Shown here one piece after another: positions 44,331 through 53,900 of a DNA stretch of 64,000 nucleotides. The position numbers were made by a program, and so were the translations under genes. Origin of the DNA: Klebsiella quasivariicola (lineage in GTDB: Bacteria > Pseudomonadota > Gammaproteobacteria > Enterobacterales > Enterobacteriaceae); the NCBI RefSeq assembly GCF_002269255.1, contig NZ_CP022823.1, positions 310,001 through 374,000 of the forward strand, read 5' to 3'. The notes beneath the pieces are model-generated. The model was given only the letters and a program-made list of their open reading frames with translations. It did not search any database and was not told where the DNA came from. The first letter of the stretch is position 1, and every line of letters starts with the position of its first letter.

Positions 44331-47025
44331 ATCCCATCATCTTGAGTAACTGCTGGGCATGCAGCACCGCGTCCTGCCGGTGGGCGACGCCCAGTTTCTG
44401 ATACAGGTTGCGAATGTGGGTTTTAATGGTGGTGGCCGCCACGTCAAGCTCGCCGGCAATCTGCTCGTTGCTGTAACCGGAATAGATTAAGCCAAGCACC
44501 TGCCATTCGCGCTGGGTCAGCGGGCTGGTGCGGATAAGCTCCGGCACCTCCGGGTGATTCAGCAGCCGCTCGACGAACCCTTCGTCAAAGTGGGCGAACT
44601 TGTGCCGATGATGCTGGTTGATGTCGCGCAGAATACGCTGGGCGCGGTGTTGCTCCAGCTCCGGCAGGGTGTTCAGCTGGATCAGCTGGCGTAACTGCTG
44701 GGCCATCGCCTCGCCTTCAATCACAAAGTGGTTGATAAAGCCGGTGCGGTTGGCGAGCGTCAGGGCTTCGAGCAGGGCTTTCTGCGCTTCGTTCTTGCGG
44801 CCTGCCTGCCAGTACAGCTGGTTGAGCAGCAGCAGGTTGCGGTTGAGATCGCTCATCAAACGCAGGGAACGCGCATTTTCGTTCAGTTCTTCCAGCACCA
44901 TTTCCGCCGGTTCAAAGTCCCCAAGCAGGATCTGCGCGCGGGCAATATTGCGCCACTGGCTTTGCAGGAAGTGGTTATTGGCGAATTCCGGCTTCGGTGT
45001 CTGACGCAGCCAGTTGGCCGCTGCGGTTTTATCGCCGGTCATCTGCCAGTAGATCACCCGCACTTTATCCGCGTTGGAGACCCAGTCGCTGTGATAGTGG
45101 CCGTTACCAAGCAGATTTTCCAGCCGGTTGAGATGGCTACGTGCATTGTCCAGATCGCCGCGCGCCAGCGAGCACTGCACCATCAGCGCCAGACATTGCA
45201 GCTGCTGCTGCGGCTGGTAAGTTGAAAGAACGTCCATCCCCTGACGGGCGCAGGCTTCAGCTTCGTCGAGGCGCGCCCATGCCCACAGCAGTTGAGCGCG
45301 GATGCGCAGCAGGAACTCATGCATCGGCAACTGCTCAAGATGCTGTTCACGTACCAGCTGGAAGGCTTTCTCCTGGCTCTCCCAGGCGGCCTGCAGGAAG
45401 CCCTGGGCGAAGAGAATTTCGCTTTGCTGAATGATGCTCCACAGGGCGTAATGCCACACATCGTGGCGGCGAGCCATCTGTTCGGTCTGCTGCATCACGG
45501 CGAGGGATTTGGTCAGTTTCCCCTTGCAATGGAGCACTTCGCCATGCACCGAGGTAGCGACGATGCGGCTGTAATAGTTGGCCAGCGGCAGCTCTTCCAG
45601 GGCCACCATCGACAGACGTTCCGCCTCGTCCTGGTCGCCGTCGTTAATCGCCACCTGGGCGCGCAGGGCGTTGAAATCGCCATGCATTGCGGTATCCATT
45701 TCTACGCTCATCTCCTGCTCGGCGCGCGCCAGCAGAGTGTTCACTTCGCTGTAGCGATGCTGGCTCTGCATCAGCCAGGCCTGGAGCAGGATCAGGCGCG
45801 GGTTCTCCAGCAGGTTTGACCACGGCAGTGCCGCCAGCGACTGCTCCAGCAGCCCCAGCTCGCTATGGTTAAACATACCCCAGGCATGATTGAGCAAGAT
45901 ATCGCGCAGCATTTTGGCATCGCCAGCCGCCAGCGCATGATGGATGGCCTCGCTGGGGAAACCTTGTGCCATCCAGCTTTCCGCCGCGGCGTGGTGGATC
46001 TCCGGCAGTTCAACCGCCAGCTCCCACTGACAGCGCTGGCGCAGGAAGCTGCCAAACAGCGGGTGATAGCGGAACCACTCGCCGGAATCATCCATCCGCT
46101 GCAGGAACAGCCCCTGGCGCTCAATCTCCTCCAGCTGCATCTGGCCATTCTCTTCGCCGGTAACGCGCACAATTAACGCGTCGTTCATCGAGCGCAGCAG
46201 AGAACTCTTCAGCAAAAAGTTACGCGTGCGGGCGTCGACGTTGTCCAGCACTTCATCCACCAGATAATCCGACAGATGGCTGGCGTTAATCCCGGCGAGG
46301 CGGCGGGCGGAGTGTTGGGCGGAGGAGTTATTCTGGCGGGCGGAGAGGGCGATGAGCTGCAGCGCGGTGGCCCAGCCGGCGACATCGTCGCACAGCCGGC
46401 TGCTGTCATCGGCTTCGATAGGTGATGTCAGCCGACAGTCAAAAAATTGTTTCGTTTCCTGGTGGGTAAAGGCCAGCTGCTGGCTGCCAATCTCCAGCAG
46501 CTGATCGCGGACGCGCAGGTTGGCAATGCCCAACTGCGGCAGGTTACGCGACAGCACCACCAGAGTCATATTCTCCGGCTGATGGCGCAGGAAAAAGCGC
46601 ATCGCGTCATGGATCACCGGATTATTGATCAGATGGTAATCATCAATGACGAGATACAGCGGGCGCTGCCAGTCGGCAAGTTCAATAAACAGCTGCGCAA
46701 AAAGAGAGGAGAGACTGGCGTACTGGCGTTTTTGCACCATCGCTTCACTGGCCGCGCAGTGGTTGCCGGTAGCCTGCTGAATCGCCGCGATCAGATAGCT
46801 GGCAAAACGCTCCTGCTGGTTGTCGCCTTCGTCCAGCGAAAACCACCCAAGATCGTTTTTACCCGCGGCCCACTGAGAGATGAGCGTTGTTTTACCGTAC
46901 CCGGCAGGACTGGTGATCAGCACGAGACGATAATTGTTCGCGCCGGAAAGTTTCGCCAGTAAGCGCTCACGAACCACAGTGTGTTCAAGGCGGACCGGAC
47001 GACTTAATTTGGACGGAATCAACAT
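44320..47025 (-). CDS. malT: Maltose regulon activator MalT
   Basis: 901 residues, the E. coli length. It is a STAND-family activator: the N-terminal NTPase with Walker A in ITSPAGYGKTTLISQWA (about 37-53), a winged-helix and TPR-like sensor region that binds maltotriose, and a C-terminal LuxR helix-turn-helix (LTQREWQVLGLIYSGYSNEQ...). It activates malPQ, malEFG, malK-lamB and malS. It is divergent from malP. A CRP site lies upstream at 47149-47164. Confidence 0.97.
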   Translation of the reverse strand: MLIPSKLSRPVRLEHTVVRERLLAKLSGANNYRLVLITSPAGYGKTTLISQWAAGKNDLGWFSLDEGDNQQERFASYLIAAIQQATGNHCAASEAMVQKRQYASLSSLFAQLFIELADWQRPLYLVIDDYHLINNPVIHDAMRFFLRHQPENMTLVVLSRNLPQLGIANLRVRDQLLEIGSQQLAFTHQETKQFFDCRLTSPIEADDSSRLCDDVAGWATALQLIALSARQNNSSAQHSARRLAGINASHLSDYLVDEVLDNVDARTRNFLLKSSLLRSMNDALIVRVTGEENGQMQLEEIERQGLFLQRMDDSGEWFRYHPLFGSFLRQRCQWELAVELPEIHHAAAESWMAQGFPSEAIHHALAAGDAKMLRDILLNHAWGMFNHSELGLLEQSLAALPWSNLLENPRLILLQAWLMQSQHRYSEVNTLLARAEQEMSVEMDTAMHGDFNALRAQVAINDGDQDEAERLSMVALEELPLANYYSRIVATSVHGEVLHCKGKLTKSLAVMQQTEQMARRHDVWHYALWSIIQQSEILFAQGFLQAAWESQEKAFQLVREQHLEQLPMHEFLLRIRAQLLWAWARLDEAEACARQGMDVLSTYQPQQQLQCLALMVQCSLARGDLDNARSHLNRLENLLGNGHYHSDWVSNADKVRVIYWQMTGDKTAAANWLRQTPKPEFANNHFLQSQWRNIARAQILLGDFEPAEMVLEELNENARSLRLMSDLNRNLLLLNQLYWQAGRKNEAQKALLEALTLANRTGFINHFVIEGEAMAQQLRQLIQLNTLPELEQHRAQRILRDINQHHRHKFAHFDEGFVERLLNHPEVPELIRTSPLTQREWQVLGLIYSGYSNEQIAGELDVAATTIKTHIRNLYQKLGVAHRQDAVLHAQQLLKMMGYGV

Positions 47026-47148
47026 AGTTCTACATTTCGCTGTGCAAGAGAGAGGTTGCGATTTTTTTTGCGCTTCGTAATTAATATCTAATAAGGTCGG
47101 TGATTATGAAATTTATTGCAAGTTATGTCCGAAGTTTATGCTCTTGAA

Positions 47149-47164
47149 TTTGCTCTATGTCACA
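47149..47164 (-). promoter_or_regulatory. CRP site of the malT promoter
   Basis: On the minus strand TGTGA-CATAGA-GCAAA. The left half is perfect and the right half weak. It closely resembles the remembered E. coli malT CRP site, and malT is CRP-dependent there. Confidence 0.7.
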
Positions 47165-47541
47165 AATTTCGACATTGGCTGAGAATGGGAAAAAATCGCA
47201 GGCAGGACTGGTCGGCCGCGGTTTTCAGGCGGTAGCTGGCGGAGTGTGGGTAGATTTATTTTACGCTAAGAGTAGTTGTTTGTTTTTATTAAATTATTGT
47301 CAGCGATTTCTTAGAAGTAATCTTTTTTGCGGGTCAATGCGATGAAAGGTGCTTATTTCTTCAGGGGTCTCTATTTATTTTGTTAATAACGTGGCGAGGA
47401 ACTGGAAGATTTTTTACGCGTATTGGCCTGTAACAAATTTTTAGCTACCGGAGGTAACCTCTCGATTGTCATATCGCGGTGATTTTTACAGCATATTTTT
47501 GCCTTCTCACCCACACTATAGTGTTCAGGATCACACTTTTC

Positions 47542-47587
47542 GCTCATCCCCGCCACTCCTCCCTGTCTAATCCCCGTCAGGATGAGG
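47542..47587. promoter_or_regulatory. MalT boxes of the malPQ promoter
   Basis: Three matches to the MalT box GGGGAKGAGG: GGGGATGAGC on the minus strand (47542-47551, 9 of 10), AGGGAGGAGT on the minus strand (47555-47564, 8 of 10) and CAGGATGAGG on the plus strand (47578-47587, 8 of 10). They lie 60-110 bp before the malP start. Confidence 0.75.
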
Positions 47588-47649
47588 ACGATGAATCGGG
47601 AGGTCGGCACACTAGCGCCATCGTTTTAGTAAAGGACCCGGATCTCATT

Positions 47650-50040
47650 ATGTCACAGACTACATTTAACAAAGCTCAGTTTCAGGCTGCACTGACGCGT
47701 CAGTGGCAGCATTTTGGTTTACAGTCCGCTTCCGAGATGACACAGCGTCAATGGTGGCGCGCAGTCAGCGGAGCGTTGGCGGAACTCCTGGCGGCGCAGC
47801 CGGTAGCGAAACCGGCGCAAGGACAGCGTCACGTTAACTACATCTCAATGGAGTTTCTGATTGGTCGTCTGACCGGCAACAACCTGCTCAACCTGGGCTG
47901 GTACGAGGGCGTCAGCGACGCGCTGAAAGGCTACGATGTCAACCTCACCGATCTGCTGGAAGAAGAGACTGACCCGGCGCTGGGTAACGGTGGCCTGGGA
48001 CGTCTGGCAGCCTGCTTCCTCGACTCCATGGCGACGGTGGGGCAGTCGGCGACCGGTTACGGTCTCAACTACCAGTATGGCCTGTTCCGCCAGTCATTTG
48101 ACGATGGCCAGCAGATGGAAGCCCCTGACGACTGGGGGCGCAGCAGCTACCCGTGGTTCCGTCATAACGAAGCGCTGGATGTCCAGGTAGGTATCGGCGG
48201 GAAAGTCAGCAAAAACGGCGAATGGCAGCCGGCGTTCGTCATTACCGGCGAAGCCTGGGACCTGCCGGTGCTTGGCTATCGCAACAACGTCGCCCAGCCG
48301 CTGCGTCTGTGGCAGGCCAAACACGCTCATCCGTTCAACCTGACCAAATTCAACGATGGCGATTTCCTGCGCGCCGAGCAGCAGGGCATCGACGCGGAAA
48401 AACTGACCAAGGTGCTGTACCCGAACGATAACCATCAGGCAGGTAAAAAATTGCGCCTGATGCAGCAGTACTTCCAGTGCGCCTGCTCGGTGGCTGATAT
48501 CCTGCGCCGCCACCATCTGGCCGGGCGCAAGCTGGCCGAGCTGGCGGATTACGAAGTGATCCAGCTGAACGATACCCACCCGACTATCGCTATCCCGGAA
48601 CTGCTGCGCGTGCTGATTGACGAGCACCAGCTGAGCTGGGACGACGCTTGGGCGATCACCAGCAAAACCTTTGCTTACACCAACCATACCCTGATGCCGG
48701 AAGCGCTCGAGTGCTGGGATGAGAAGCTGGTGAAAGCGCTGCTGCCGCGCCATATGCAGATTATTAAAGAGATCAACGACCGCTTTAAACAGCTGGTGGA
48801 CAAAACCTGGCCGGGCGATAAGCAGGTCTGGGCGAAGCTAGCGGTGGTGCATGACAAACAGGTCCGGATGGCCAACATGTGCGTGGTGGGCGGCTTTGCC
48901 GTCAACGGCGTGGCGGCGCTGCACTCGGACCTGGTGGTGAAAGATCTGTTCCCGGAATATAACCAGCTGTGGCCAAACAAATTCCATAACGTGACCAACG
49001 GCATCACGCCGCGCCGCTGGATCAAGCAGTGCAACCCGGCGCTGGCCTCGCTGCTGGATGAGACGCTGAAAAAAGAGTGGGCCAATGACCTCGACCAGCT
49101 GATCAACCTGGAAAAATACGCTGACGATGCGGCGTTCCGTCAGACCTACCGCGACATCAAGCAGGCTAACAAAGTGCGTCTGGCCGAGTTTGTGAAGCAG
49201 CGCACCGGGATCGAAATTAACCCGCAGGCGATTTTTGACATCCAGATCAAACGCCTGCACGAGTACAAGCGTCAGCACCTGAACCTGCTGCATATCCTCG
49301 CGCTGTACAAAGAGATCCGTGAAAATCCGCAGGCCGATCGCGTACCGCGCGTCTTCCTGTTCGGTGCGAAAGCGGCGCCGGGCTACTATCTGGCGAAGAA
49401 CATTATTTTTGCCATCAACAAGGTAGCGGAAGCGATCAACAACGATCCGAAAGTCGGCGATAAGCTGAAAGTGGTCTTCCTGCCGGACTATTGTGTATCG
49501 GCGGCGGAAAAACTGATCCCTGCAGCGGACATCTCCGAGCAGATCTCCACCGCGGGTAAAGAGGCCTCTGGTACCGGCAACATGAAGCTGGCGCTGAACG
49601 GGGCGCTGACCGTCGGGACGCTGGATGGCGCCAACGTGGAAATCGCCGAGCAGGTGGGGGAAGAGAACATCTTTATCTTCGGCCACACCGTGGAAGAGGT
49701 GAAAGCCCTGAAAGCGAAAGGCTATGATCCGCTGAAATGGCGTAAGAAAGACAAACTGCTCGATGCGGTGCTCAAGGAGCTGGAGAACGGCACCTATAGC
49801 AATGGCGACAAGCATGCCTTCGACCAGATGCTGCACAGCCTGCTGCAGGGCGGCGATCCGTACCTGGTGCTGGCCGATTTCGAAGCCTACGTGGCGGCGC
49901 AAAAACGGGTAGATGAGCTGTATCGCGACCAGGAGGCCTGGACCCGCGCGACAATCCTCAACACCGCGCGCTGCGGCATGTTCAGCTCCGACCGCTCGAT
50001 CCGTGATTATCAGCAACGTATCTGGCAGGCGAAACGCTAA
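47650..50040 (+). CDS. malP: Maltodextrin phosphorylase MalP
   Basis: 796 residues from ATG 47650 (MSQTTFNKAQF), as in E. coli; the frame continues 57 codons upstream through the promoter, which is rejected. GT35 family; the PLP lysine is Lys646 in GKEASGTGNMKLALNG. It phosphorolyses maltodextrins to glucose-1-phosphate. It is a paralog of GlgP in the same window. malQ follows 10 bases later. Confidence 0.97.
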   Translation: MSQTTFNKAQFQAALTRQWQHFGLQSASEMTQRQWWRAVSGALAELLAAQPVAKPAQGQRHVNYISMEFLIGRLTGNNLLNLGWYEGVSDALKGYDVNLTDLLEEETDPALGNGGLGRLAACFLDSMATVGQSATGYGLNYQYGLFRQSFDDGQQMEAPDDWGRSSYPWFRHNEALDVQVGIGGKVSKNGEWQPAFVITGEAWDLPVLGYRNNVAQPLRLWQAKHAHPFNLTKFNDGDFLRAEQQGIDAEKLTKVLYPNDNHQAGKKLRLMQQYFQCACSVADILRRHHLAGRKLAELADYEVIQLNDTHPTIAIPELLRVLIDEHQLSWDDAWAITSKTFAYTNHTLMPEALECWDEKLVKALLPRHMQIIKEINDRFKQLVDKTWPGDKQVWAKLAVVHDKQVRMANMCVVGGFAVNGVAALHSDLVVKDLFPEYNQLWPNKFHNVTNGITPRRWIKQCNPALASLLDETLKKEWANDLDQLINLEKYADDAAFRQTYRDIKQANKVRLAEFVKQRTGIEINPQAIFDIQIKRLHEYKRQHLNLLHILALYKEIRENPQADRVPRVFLFGAKAAPGYYLAKNIIFAINKVAEAINNDPKVGDKLKVVFLPDYCVSAAEKLIPAADISEQISTAGKEASGTGNMKLALNGALTVGTLDGANVEIAEQVGEENIFIFGHTVEEVKALKAKGYDPLKWRKKDKLLDAVLKELENGTYSNGDKHAFDQMLHSLLQGGDPYLVLADFEAYVAAQKRVDELYRDQEAWTRATILNTARCGMFSSDRSIRDYQQRIWQAKR

Positions 50041-50050
50041 AGGAAGGCCT

Positions 50051-52144
50051 ATGGAGAGTAAACGCCTCGATAATGCCGCGCTGGCGGCGGGCATCAGCCC
50101 CAGCTATATCAATGCGCACGGCAAGCCGCAGTCTATCGCGGCTGTCACCAAACAGCGCCTGCTGGATGCGATGCATCGCTCTACCGCCGCCACGAAAGTG
50201 GCGGTTAACCCGCTGCCGAACGTGAAAATTTTCACCCACGGCAAAAAAATGTCGCTGCCGGTGGCAGGACGCGGTGAGTATCAGTGGATCCTGACCACGG
50301 AGGACGGTAAACAGTATCAAGGGAAAACCCGCGGTGGCGAGACGCTGCCGCTGCCGGCTAAACTGCCGGAGGGCTACCACTCCCTGACCCTCACCCAGGA
50401 GGGAGAGCGCTGGCACTGCCGGACGATCGTCGCGCCGGCGCGCTGCTACGAACCGCAGCCGCTGAAAGAGGGGAAAAAGCTGTGGGGCACCTGCGTGCAG
50501 CTGTATACCCTGCGCTCGGAGAAAAACTGGGGGATCGGCGATTTTGGCGATCTGCGGGCCATGCTGCCGGAAATCGCCCGTCGCGGCGGGTCGTTTATTG
50601 GCCTTAACCCGATTCATGCGCTCTATCCGGCGAACCCGGAGAGCGCCAGCCCGTATAGTCCATCTTCACGTCGCTGGCTGAACGTCATCTACATCGACGT
50701 CAACGCGGTTGAGGATTTCCAGCATAGCGAAGAGGCGCAGGCGTGGTGGCAGTCTCCGGCAACGCAGCAGGCACTGCAGGCGGCGCGGCAAACGGATGAT
50801 GTCGACTACACCGCCGTCACCACGCTGAAAATGACTGCGCTGCGTATGGCGTGGAAACGATTCTCTCGTCGTGAAGATGAGCAGATGACGGCGTTCCGCG
50901 AGTTTGTCCTGCGCGAGGGGGAAAGCCTCTACTGGCAGGCGGCTTTCGATGCGCTGCACGCCTGGCAGGTGCAACAGGACCCACTGCGCTGGGGCTGGCC
51001 GGCCTGGCCGAAGGCCTTTCAGGATATCAACAGCCCGGAGGTAAAAGCCTTCTGCATCGAGCATGAGGACGATGTCAGTTTCTATCTCTGGCTGCAGTGG
51101 CTGGCCTGGAGCCAGTTTGCCGCCTGCTGGGAAACCAGCCAGCGTGACGGGATGCCGATCGGCCTCTACCGCGATCTGGCGGTGGGCGTCGCCGAGGGCG
51201 GGTCGGAGACCTGGTGCGATCGTGAACTGTACTGCCTGAAAGCGTCCGTGGGCGCGCCGCCGGATATTCTGGGCCCGCTGGGCCAGAACTGGGGCCTGCC
51301 GCCGATGGATCCGCATATCATTGCCGCCCGTGCCTATGAGCCGTTTATCGACCTGCTGCGCGCCAATATGCAGAACTGCGGCGCGCTGCGCATCGATCAT
51401 GTGATGTCGGTGCTGCGTCTGTGGTGGATCCCCTATGGTGAAACCGCCGACCATGGCGCTTACGTTCAGTATCCGGTCGACGATCTGCTGTCGTTGCTGG
51501 CGCTGGAAAGCCAGCGTCATCGCTGCATGGTGATCGGCGAAGACCTGGGCACCGTGCCGGTGGAGATCGTCAGCAAGCTACGCAACAGCGGCGTCTATTC
51601 GTATAAGGTGCTCTATTTTGAGAGTGATGCAGAGAAAACGTTCCGCGCGCCGGCGCTGTACCCGGAGCAATCAATGGCTGTGGCGACGACGCACGACCTG
51701 CCCACCCTCCGCGGCTACTGGGAAAGCGGCGACCTGACGCTAGGTAAAGCGCTGGGGCTCTATCCGGACGACGTGGTGCTGCGCGGGTTGTATCAGGACC
51801 GTGAGCTGGCGAAGCAAGGGCTGCTGGACGCGCTGCATAAGTACGGTTGTCTGCCCAAGCGCGCCGGACATAAGGCCTCGCTGATGAGCATGACGGGGAT
51901 CCTCAACCGGGGGATGCAGCGTTACATTGCCGACAGTAACAGTGCGCTGCTGGGCCTGCAGCCGGAAGACTGGCTGGAGATGGCGACGCCGGTTAACATT
52001 CCGGGCACCAGCACCGAGTACCCGAACTGGCGCCGGAAGCTGTCTGTCACCCTTGAGCAGATGTTTGCCGATGAACAGGTCAATAAGCTGATTAAGGATC
52101 TGGATAAACGGCGTAAGGCGGCGAGCAAGAAAGCCGCCTCCTGA
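50051..52144 (+). CDS. malQ: 4-alpha-glucanotransferase (amylomaltase) MalQ
   Basis: 697 residues from ATG 50051, with AGGAAGG as ribosome site; the long upstream frame inside malP is rejected. GH77 family. The nucleophile is Asp449 in ALRIDHVMSVLRLWW, the acid Glu in GEDLGTVP, and the third acidic residue in THDLPTLRGYW. It disproportionates maltodextrins, releasing glucose and making longer chains for MalP. It ends at a bidirectional terminator shared with gntT. Confidence 0.97.
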   Translation: MESKRLDNAALAAGISPSYINAHGKPQSIAAVTKQRLLDAMHRSTAATKVAVNPLPNVKIFTHGKKMSLPVAGRGEYQWILTTEDGKQYQGKTRGGETLPLPAKLPEGYHSLTLTQEGERWHCRTIVAPARCYEPQPLKEGKKLWGTCVQLYTLRSEKNWGIGDFGDLRAMLPEIARRGGSFIGLNPIHALYPANPESASPYSPSSRRWLNVIYIDVNAVEDFQHSEEAQAWWQSPATQQALQAARQTDDVDYTAVTTLKMTALRMAWKRFSRREDEQMTAFREFVLREGESLYWQAAFDALHAWQVQQDPLRWGWPAWPKAFQDINSPEVKAFCIEHEDDVSFYLWLQWLAWSQFAACWETSQRDGMPIGLYRDLAVGVAEGGSETWCDRELYCLKASVGAPPDILGPLGQNWGLPPMDPHIIAARAYEPFIDLLRANMQNCGALRIDHVMSVLRLWWIPYGETADHGAYVQYPVDDLLSLLALESQRHRCMVIGEDLGTVPVEIVSKLRNSGVYSYKVLYFESDAEKTFRAPALYPEQSMAVATTHDLPTLRGYWESGDLTLGKALGLYPDDVVLRGLYQDRELAKQGLLDALHKYGCLPKRAGHKASLMSMTGILNRGMQRYIADSNSALLGLQPEDWLEMATPVNIPGTSTEYPNWRRKLSVTLEQMFADEQVNKLIKDLDKRRKAASKKAAS

Positions 52145-52192
52145 TGATGCCTCCGCCGCGTCGTTCTCTGCGCGGCGAAGAGCATGTCCGAT

Positions 52193-52233
52193 AAAAAAAG
52201 GCCGGCCCGCTTCACGCGGACCGGCCTTTTTCT
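52193..52233. terminator. Bidirectional terminator between malQ and gntT
   Basis: Long stem AAAAAGGCCGG ... CCGGCCTTTTT (52196-52205 and 52221-52231), extended inside by CCGC / GCGG. T-runs form on both strands, so it serves both convergent genes. Confidence 0.92.
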
Positions 52234-52248
52234 ATGGTGAGAGTGACC

Positions 52249-53565
52249 TTACACCACCATCCCCAGCAGCAGACAACCTACCAGGCCGCAGACGGAGATA
52301 ATGGTTTCCAGCACCGACCAGGACCTGATGGTCTCGCCGATGGTCAGGTTAAAGTACTCTTTGAACAGCCAGAAGCCCGGATCGTTCACGTGCGAGAAGA
52401 TAACGCTGCCGGAGCCAACGGCGATAACCATCAGTTCCGGGCTGACGCCGGTGGTGGCGATCAGCGGCGCGGCAATCCCGCCCGCGGTGATGGCGGCCAC
52501 GGTCGCTGAACCCAACGCGATACGCAGCACTGCGGCGATAGACCACGCCATAAACAGCGGAGACATGTTCGATTCGTGCATGATAGAGGCGATGTATTTA
52601 TCCATGCCGCTATCGACCAGCACCTGTTTGAAGGCGCCGCCGCCGCCGATGATCAACAGCATCATGGCGATGATTTTGATCGAAGAGGTCAGGGTATCGT
52701 TGATCTGCTCCATGGAGCGGCCGCGGTTCAGACCGAAGGTGAACAGGGCAATCAGTACCGCAATCAGGGTGGCCATCACCGGGTCGCCGAAGAACTCGGC
52801 AATCGGCAGGAAGGCGTGGCCTTTCGGCAGGATCATCTCGGCCACGGCGCGCATCGCCATCAGGATCACCGGCACCAGCGAGGTCCAGACGCTGACGCCA
52901 AAGCCAGGCATTTCTTCTTCAGTGAACACTTTCGGGTTATGCAGGCCTTCCGGGATCGGCTTATCAATCCCTTTCAGGAAGTGCGCAAACACCGGTCCCG
53001 CCAGGATAACCGTCGGGATAGCCAGAATGGTGCCGTAGAGCAGCGTTTTACCCATATCGGCATGGAAAATGGTGGCAATCGCGGTCGGACCCGGGTGCGG
53101 CGGCAGGAAGCCGTGGGTGACGGAGAGCGCGGCGGCCATCGGTACGCCGACGTACAGCAGCGGAATACGGGCCGACGCGGCGATGGTAAATACCAGCGGC
53201 AGCATCAGCACGAAGCCCACCTCGTAGAACAGGGCGAAGCCGACGGTAAAGCCGGTCAACACCACCGCCCACTGAATATGCTTCTTACCGAACTTATTGA
53301 TAAGCGTGGTGGCGATACGCTGGGCGCCGCCGCAGTCTGCCAGCAGCTTACCGAGCATAGCGCCGAAGCCCATGATCAGCGCGAGGCTGCCAAGGGTACC
53401 GCCAACGCCGTTCTTGATGGAGACGATCACTTTATCCAGCGGCATACCCTGCATTAATCCGACGGCGAGCGCCACCAGAACCAGCGCAATGAAACCGTTC
53501 ATTTTGAAACGGATCATTAACAGCAATAACAGGGCAACCCCGATAGCAACGATGACTAATGGCAT
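52249..53565 (-). CDS. gntT: High-affinity gluconate transporter GntT
   Basis: 438 residues, the E. coli length. GntP-family proton symporter with about 14 membrane segments. It shows HGFLPPHPGPTAIATIF and SHVNDPGFWLFKEYFNL. It is more similar to E. coli GntT than to the GntU encoded at 27066. GntR operators are visible upstream (53585-53598 and 53729-53742), placing it in the same regulon as gntKU. Confidence 0.96.
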   Translation of the reverse strand: MPLVIVAIGVALLLLLMIRFKMNGFIALVLVALAVGLMQGMPLDKVIVSIKNGVGGTLGSLALIMGFGAMLGKLLADCGGAQRIATTLINKFGKKHIQWAVVLTGFTVGFALFYEVGFVLMLPLVFTIAASARIPLLYVGVPMAAALSVTHGFLPPHPGPTAIATIFHADMGKTLLYGTILAIPTVILAGPVFAHFLKGIDKPIPEGLHNPKVFTEEEMPGFGVSVWTSLVPVILMAMRAVAEMILPKGHAFLPIAEFFGDPVMATLIAVLIALFTFGLNRGRSMEQINDTLTSSIKIIAMMLLIIGGGGAFKQVLVDSGMDKYIASIMHESNMSPLFMAWSIAAVLRIALGSATVAAITAGGIAAPLIATTGVSPELMVIAVGSGSVIFSHVNDPGFWLFKEYFNLTIGETIRSWSVLETIISVCGLVGCLLLGMVV

Positions 53566-53584
53566 GATTTACCTGGCCTTAATT

Positions 53585-53742
53585 TGTTATGGGTAACGTC
53601 AAAGTTTGAACCTGTAGAGCATCCGCTCCGGCAGGGAGCTAAATAGTCCGGCACCGTAAATGCTTGCATTATCCTTACCCAGAGAAAGGATAGCTGGCTA
53701 TTTTTTTGTCGGTGGTGCCTGAACGTGATGATACGGGTAACA
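53585..53742. promoter_or_regulatory. Two GntR operators of gntT
   Basis: TGTTATGGGTAACG (53585-53598, 20 bases before the gntT start) and TGATACGGGTAACA (53729-53742) each match TGTTACCSGTAACA at 11-12 of 14 positions. The promoter should lie between them. E. coli gntT likewise has one operator upstream and one in the transcribed leader. Confidence 0.7.
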
Positions 53743-53869
53743 TGTGAGGATTGAGAATCACCTGATGGGGGAAAATGTTAAATATGAGACTTAAGTCATA
53801 CTCTTTCCCCGGTTTTTGCCGGTCGTTTAGTGGGACATGTTGCGCGGTAACACAGAATGGATAATACGA

Positions 53870-53892
53870 TCCGGCGGCAGGCTGCCGCCGGA
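53870..53892 (-). terminator. Hairpin after nfuA
   Basis: Perfect 10-bp stem TCCGGCGGCA / TGCCGCCGGA with a 3-base loop, nine bases after the nfuA stop. No T-run on the minus strand, so it may be a 3'-end stabiliser or a weak terminator. Confidence 0.5.
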
Positions 53893-53900
53893 GGAAGGGC

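Larger units (their letters stand above)
47026..47649. promoter_or_regulatory. malT / malP divergent control region
   Basis: 624 AT-rich bases with no credible gene; short open frames on both strands lack ribosome sites. It holds the malT promoter with its CRP site (47149-47164), the malP promoter with three MalT boxes (47542-47587), and an 11-bp palindrome GAGGTAACCTC at 47451-47461 whose role is unknown. Confidence 0.75.
53566..53900. other. gntT upstream region and nfuA downstream hairpin
   Basis: 335 bp. It holds the leftward gntT promoter region with two GntR-like operators and, at 53870-53892, a perfect 10-bp hairpin after nfuA. Nothing else was recognised. Confidence 0.7.

Noticed and set aside
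47157..47345. 62-codon plus-strand frame between malT and malP
   Set aside because: It overlaps the malT CRP site, lacks a ribosome site and resembles nothing.
47479..47649. N-terminal extension of malP
   Set aside because: It would translate the MalT boxes and promoter; the ATG at 47650 gives the E. coli N-terminus and length.
48838..50094. 418-codon open frame antisense to malP
   Set aside because: Same reason: it mirrors conserved malP codons and has no start context or family features.
53739..53765. Possible CRP site upstream of gntT (ATGTGAGGATTG...ATCACC)
   Set aside because: The half-sites are too far apart for CRP geometry.
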